A stretch of 32,218 bases of DNA from Parabacteroides goldsteinii (lineage in GTDB: Bacteria > Bacteroidota > Bacteroidia > Bacteroidales > Tannerellaceae): NCBI RefSeq assembly GCF_015550595.1, contig NZ_JADNBB010000050.1, positions 1-32,218 on the forward strand, in the 5' to 3' direction. Position 1 is the stretch's first letter. Each line of letters starts with the position of its first letter. The notes below the pieces were generated by a model that worked only from the letters and a program-made list of their open reading frames with translations, was not told the origin of the DNA and did no database searches. Shown one piece after another: positions 29,550-32,218 of this stretch. Both the position numbers and the translations under genes were made by a program.

Positions 29550-29741
29550 TTTGTTGTTTGAAATTTGAATAACAAAAAAGGCTGTTTGCCTCTCACTTCC
29601 GACCAAGGAAACCGCTACAATCGAAATTGTATGCAGCCAACGGAGAGTACAAACAGCCCTATATCTTTTAAGATACAAGTCTAAGTATAGACATAAAAAT
29701 AGCCCACACAAAAACGATAAATAAGCAAGTTTCCTTGGTCG
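29550..29741 (-). ncRNA. Structured leader RNA, copy 3
   Basis: On the minus strand, segment 1 (29741-29729) is CGACCAAGGAAAC. A GGGCTATTTTTATGTC stretch follows, as in the other copies. A hairpin pairs GGCTGTTTG (29658-29650) with CAAACAGCC (29588-29580) and continues into a T run (29579-29573), a terminator. Its loop holds segment 2 (29612-29600), GTTTCCTTGGTCG, a perfect 13-base complement of segment 1. The start of the following ORF (29547-29539, GACCAAGGA) is a third segment that can pair with segment 2 over 9 bases. The sequence of these segments is unrelated to the other copies although the arrangement is the same. Confidence 0.65.
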
Positions 29742-29752
29742 TGAAACTGTTG

Positions 29753-29760
29753 CAAACTTA
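29753..29760 (-). promoter_or_regulatory. -7 promoter box of structured leader copy 3
   Basis: The minus strand reads TAAGTTTG, a perfect TAnnTTTG, 11 bases before leader segment 1. No TTTG is visible 19-20 bases upstream. As in the other copies, the box places the RNA 5' end at or just before segment 1. Confidence 0.5.
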
Positions 29761-29821
29761 AACATAATATTTGGAACTTGTATCATAATTCGTTAATATT
29801 TTATCTTTTATCCCTTGTTGC

Positions 29822-30013
29822 TTATTCTTTCTCTCTGATAATCACTTCAAACTGATTTGCTTTTAATGCCGGTTGCTTCTCCGTCAAAGTACTCACGAAT
29901 ATATTAAGTGCTCTATGTTGATCCTTGGACAAGGCAAGGAGGGAGCAGTTACCCTGCTCATCGGTGTATATAAGTCCGACTTCGCCGGGCTCGGCGTAGG
30001 AAAATTTGCTCAT
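29822..30013 (-). CDS. Small acidic protein downstream of the integrase (63 aa)
   Basis: The sequence contains a small beta-rich N-terminal part (FSYAEPGEVGLIYTDEQGNCSLLAL) and a helix (DQHRALNIFVSTLTEKQPALK). It begins 13 bases after the integrase stop, so it is probably cotranscribed with it. Size and position are compatible with a recombination-directionality factor, but no winged-helix or basic motif supports that. Function unknown. Confidence 0.65.
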   Translation of the reverse strand: MSKFSYAEPGEVGLIYTDEQGNCSLLALSKDQHRALNIFVSTLTEKQPALKANQFEVIIREKE

Positions 30014-30026
30014 ATGTAATTGTTTT

Positions 30027-30989
30027 TTATGCCAGATAGCCGTTGCCTGCTAACGCTTTGGCATTTTCGACCAAGGTCATTCGGTCATATTTGTCAAAGC
30101 AAGCGGTTGATTTGTGGCCGGTACATTTTTTTACTTTGCTTGTGGGTACTCCGTCTTTTAGCATGTTTGATGCAAACGAGCGGCGTGCGGTATGAGAGGA
30201 TATCATTGCATATTTGGGCTTCTTTACCATGACTATGCGACCATGTTGTACTTCTTCGTAAACGATCAGATCGGTTAGTCCGACACGTCGGCAAATTTCT
30301 TTGATCGCTTTATTAAAGTATTGTATGCAGCGTGCCGGTGGTAAAGCTCCGTTGTATTTGGCAAAAATCTCACGTACGTAATCTGTCACGGGGACAACAG
30401 CCTTCTGCTTGGTTTTCTGTTGCAGGAAATGGATGTTGTCCCCCACGATATTGTCTACGGTAATGCGGGAGTAGTCGGAATATCGCTGGCCGGTCATGCA
30501 TCCGATGATGAAGAGGTCGCGTATTTCCTGTTGCTTCTTTGTTAATCCGTCATAGTAATAGATACGTGCTATTTCTTTCTCCTTAAGATAGATAAATGTG
30601 CCTTCGTATTCGCGGACTTTGGCATCGGAATAGGAATCATCGACAGCCCAACCGTTCAAATATGCTTTTTCGAGAAGGTATTTTAGCCTGGTAATCATGC
30701 ATTTGATAGTGGATGTTTTCAGTCCTTTTTCTATTTGCAAGTATTCGACAAAGCGATCTATTTCTTCCCGGCCGATATTGTTCGTTCGAAAGGTCATCTG
30801 TTCTTTTTCCTGAAATGCCAGAAAATGTTGCATCAGGTTCATAAACAAGCCGAAGTGTTTCCCTTTCTTTTTTATATTGATGAACAGAACAGCAAACTGG
30901 ATGAACGGACATGATGGCAAATTCCGGAAATAATCGCTTTGCAGTTGTGTCCCGCTATATTGACTAAAATCTAACTTAAGTGCTTCCAT
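30027..30989 (-). CDS. int: Tyrosine integrase (320 aa)
   Basis: All five catalytic positions of the tyrosine recombinase family are visible: Arg in CMTGQRYSDYSRI (about residue 168), Lys in QQKTKQKAVVPV (about 195), His and Arg in SSHTARRSFASNML (about 268 and 271), the GH dipeptide in KCTGHKS and the nucleophile Tyr in CFDKYDRM (about residue 300). The N-terminal 110 residues contain a SAM-like core-binding domain (EIDRFVEYLQIEKGLKTSTIKCMITRLKYLLEKA). The protein is full length for Bacteroidales phage and element integrases and should catalyse insertion and excision. Direct repeats at 31116-31156, just upstream, are suitable arm-type sites. The transcript continues into a 63-residue gene. 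Confidence 0.95.
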   Translation of the reverse strand: MEALKLDFSQYSGTQLQSDYFRNLPSCPFIQFAVLFINIKKKGKHFGLFMNLMQHFLAFQEKEQMTFRTNNIGREEIDRFVEYLQIEKGLKTSTIKCMITRLKYLLEKAYLNGWAVDDSYSDAKVREYEGTFIYLKEKEIARIYYYDGLTKKQQEIRDLFIIGCMTGQRYSDYSRITVDNIVGDNIHFLQQKTKQKAVVPVTDYVREIFAKYNGALPPARCIQYFNKAIKEICRRVGLTDLIVYEEVQHGRIVMVKKPKYAMISSHTARRSFASNMLKDGVPTSKVKKCTGHKSTACFDKYDRMTLVENAKALAGNGYLA

Positions 30990-31023
30990 TGCAGTATTTT
31001 TTTTATATTTAGGAAATTAGCAC

Positions 31024-31113
31024 TACATTTGCAGTGCAGTATTTTTTATCAGCGTAAGCTGGTGAGAGTTTACAAATCCGTTCGGTTGCCGCCGGGCGGC
31101 TTTGTTGTTTTTT
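31024..31113 (+). ncRNA. Candidate small RNA upstream of the integrase
   Basis: The plus strand has TTTT, 19 bases, then TACATTTG (31024-31031), a good promoter pointing away from the integrase gene. A small CAGC-GTAA-GCTG hairpin lies at about 31050-31061, and GCCGC-CGG-GCGGC (31088-31100), flanked by ACAAA/TTTGT, is followed by TTTGTTGTTTTTT, an intrinsic terminator. A transcript of about 75 bases without an ORF is predicted. It would be transcribed divergently from the integrase and may share regulation with it. Confidence 0.35.
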
Positions 31114-31115
31114 AT

Positions 31116-31156
31116 CAATTCGTTGAGTTCGACGACATGATCAGACCAATTCGTTG
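31116..31156. repeat. Direct repeats, possible integrase arm sites
   Basis: CAATTCGTTGA occurs at 31116-31126 and 31146-31156, 30 bp apart, and a degenerate third copy (TTGAGTTGATT) lies at about 31163-31173. They sit between the integrase start and the ASCH gene, where an attachment site of a tyrosine recombinase is expected. Other repeats in this interval are GCAGTATTTTTT at 30993 and 31036. Confidence 0.45.
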
Positions 31157-31179
31157 ATGTTATTGAGTTGATTCATTAT

Positions 31180-31196
31180 TTGCGTGATTTGAGCTA
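31180..31196. repeat. 17-bp direct repeat, right copy
   Basis: Second copy of TTGCGTGATTTGAGCTA, identical to 21840-21856. Its last bases form the stop codon of the ASCH gene. It lies about 190 bases upstream of the integrase start and next to the CAATTCGTTGA repeats, so it could be an attachment core. Confidence 0.7.
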
Positions 31197-31796
31197 TTTT
31201 ACTAATTCAAATTCATATACCCATACGAACGGGTTAGCACTCCAAGTACCCTTGCCAGAAACTTTATCTATCAAGGCTGAAAAGGCTTCACGAGGAGTAT
31301 TATATAGCCCGATATTTTTTTTATCAGAAGCACCAACGAAAGAATAAACAACGCCACCGCTCCCATTTGCAGAATCAAGCCTGTAAACACCTTCTTTCAA
31401 GCAATCTTCATCCGATATATCCTGTAACTGCTGTATTTTGACATTAGTCACTCGGATATGATGTTTGCAACCAGCAGCACGAACAAACATTTTATTATTC
31501 CAACCGGCTGAATCTTTCATGAACCCTTTTATCCCTAAGTCTTTAGGATCTCTATCAAGTGAGTCGGGATCATAACCAAGAACTTTATACGATTGTGCTA
31601 TTGCAATAACTTCGTCAACTTTATAGAGCGGTATATAGATACCACCATCTTCATCCTCGTACCAATCCTTATCAATATGACCTAATGATATCTGTTTATC
31701 AGTCGCAGGCTGTGCAATACGCCTTGTCATTGTCTTGCGACCATCTAATACAGATTTAGTCAAGCCGAAACGATCATTGAACATTATCTTTTTCAT
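31194..31796 (-). CDS. ASCH-domain phage protein (200 aa)
   Basis: The N-terminus MKKIMFNDRFGLTKSVLDGRKTMTRRI carries the GxKTMTRR segment characteristic of ASCH-domain proteins in phages, and the C-terminal strand WSANPFVWVYEFELVK closes the fold. Between them are IYIPLYKVDEVIAIAQSYK, a basic HHIRVTNVKIQQLQDISDEDCLKEGV segment typical of the family and a C-terminal helix (PREAFSALIDKVSGKGTW). ASCH domains bind RNA and are proposed to act on RNA or ribonucleotides. Starts at 31796, 31820 or 31784 are possible; 31796 is chosen because an A-rich AAGAAAATA precedes it. It is divergent from the 69-residue plus-strand gene. Confidence 0.85.
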   Translation of the reverse strand: MKKIMFNDRFGLTKSVLDGRKTMTRRIAQPATDKQISLGHIDKDWYEDEDGGIYIPLYKVDEVIAIAQSYKVLGYDPDSLDRDPKDLGIKGFMKDSAGWNNKMFVRAAGCKHHIRVTNVKIQQLQDISDEDCLKEGVYRLDSANGSGGVVYSFVGASDKKNIGLYNTPREAFSALIDKVSGKGTWSANPFVWVYEFELVK

Positions 31797-31891
31797 TATT
31801 TTCTTATTAGAATTAATCATGTTGTGTAATACGTTAATATTCAAATAATTGTATATCTTCAAATATTACATGCGTTTTGTAAAAAACTACT

Positions 31892-31899
31892 TACATTTG
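31892..31899 (+). promoter_or_regulatory. -7 promoter box of the 69-residue gene
   Basis: The plus strand reads TACATTTG followed by CAGTG, identical over 13 bases (TACATTTGCAGTG) to the box at 31024. The gene starts 47 bases downstream. No TTTG at -33 spacing is present. Confidence 0.5.
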
Positions 31900-31946
31900 C
31901 AGTGTTAGTTACTAATTATATTTTTTAAATTATTAATTTTTTCATC

Positions 31947-32156
31947 ATGAACATTTACAGATATAAAATTACTTACACCATCTATTACATGATAGGTAAT
32001 CAGGAAAATCATTTTGAGTTTACAGATAATCTATCACGTGATGACATTGGTTTTACGGAGATGGTAAAAGCGCGTATTGAAGCCCATATAAAAGGAAAAG
32101 ATATGCCGCTTGCAAATTATGAATATGTAATTGAAGAATTAGGGAGTGTAATTTAA
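31947..32156 (+). CDS. Small unknown protein on the plus strand (69 aa)
   Basis: The only convincing plus-strand gene of the window. The N-terminal half has two beta strands (YRYKITYTIYYMIGNQENHFEF), followed by a helix (GFTEMVKARIEAHIKG) and a final strand and helix (ANYEYVIEELG), a small alpha/beta fold. ATG 31947 follows an AT-rich leader with no Shine-Dalgarno. Its own promoter box lies at 31892. It is divergent from the ASCH gene, so this end of the element is a control region. Function unknown. Confidence 0.65.
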   Translation: MNIYRYKITYTIYYMIGNQENHFEFTDNLSRDDIGFTEMVKARIEAHIKGKDMPLANYEYVIEELGSVI

Positions 32157-32218
32157 ACTCTGTCTGGTTCATATTCTAGGAAAATCACTACAAATATAAT
32201 TTTTCTTTTTGGATTTAC

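Noticed and set aside
29600-29741. Invertible promoter flanked by inverted repeats (phase switch)
   Set aside because: The promoter boxes lie outside the repeats in all three leader copies, and no second invertase is present, so inversion would not switch transcription.
29235-29786. Longer N-terminus for the 104-residue protein
   Set aside because: It would translate the leader's terminator hairpin and pairing segments.
32191-32198. Minus-strand TATATTTG near the right edge
   Set aside because: It is a perfect -7 box but the -33 region is close to the window edge and no minus-strand gene follows, so it cannot be judged.

Overview
This 32.2 kb window looks like the greater part of a temperate tailed phage (prophage) from a Bacteroidales host, probably Bacteroides or Parabacteroides. 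The host call rests on promoters of the Bacteroidales type (-7 box TAnnTTTG, sometimes with TTTG about 19 bases upstream), few Shine-Dalgarno sites, and protein families typical of phages of this order. Nearly every gene is on the minus strand, so the map reads from right to left. The left end of the window cuts a tail-fibre gene. No portal, tape measure, lysis gene or CI-type repressor was recognised; they presumably lie outside the window or are too diverged to see.

Right end to about 19.7 kb: integration, control and replication. An ASCH-domain protein and a divergent 69-residue protein lie beyond a complete tyrosine integrase. The gap between integrase and ASCH gene holds direct repeats that suit integrase arm sites and a candidate small RNA. 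Then come an antirepressor-like protein, an HU/IHF protein, a tRNA-like sequence, two tandem paralogous primases (one ending where Toprim would begin, the other a Toprim plus SF3 helicase fusion lacking the zinc-finger histidine), two small membrane proteins and a run of small unknown genes. This block ends at an intrinsic terminator at 19.7 kb.

About 19.2-19.5 kb: a gene-free array of TTGACGGAG units at 11-bp spacing, bounded by a perfect 30-bp inverted repeat. It separates the replication block from the late block and is a good candidate origin or protein-binding centre.

19.0 to 10.2 kb: an SSB-like protein, two unknown proteins, an S49-type head protease fused to a scaffold, a major capsid protein with a C-terminal InlB-type repeat domain, a possible tail or head protein, a terminator, then three late proteins (one a likely TerS) and the large terminase.

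10.2 to 6.9 kb: an accessory segment with separately promoted units: a 108-residue moron, a HicAB toxin-antitoxin pair with a double palindromic operator, and three unknown small genes. 6.4 kb to the left edge: a tail operon with a 1362-residue tail-tip/fibre protein, two small proteins and the collagen-like tail fibre.

The most unusual feature is a family of structured leaders at about 8.2-8.4, 20.4-20.65 and 29.55-29.74 kb, with a partial copy at 8.5 kb. In each full copy the predicted RNA 5' end is complementary to the loop of a terminator-like hairpin that precedes a small ORF. In two copies the same loop can instead pair with the start region of that ORF. Loop and arm sequences differ between copies but complementarity is kept, as expected for an RNA switch. 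Two of the ORFs behind these leaders share an N-terminal motif (NNST..xxSTHET) and nothing else.
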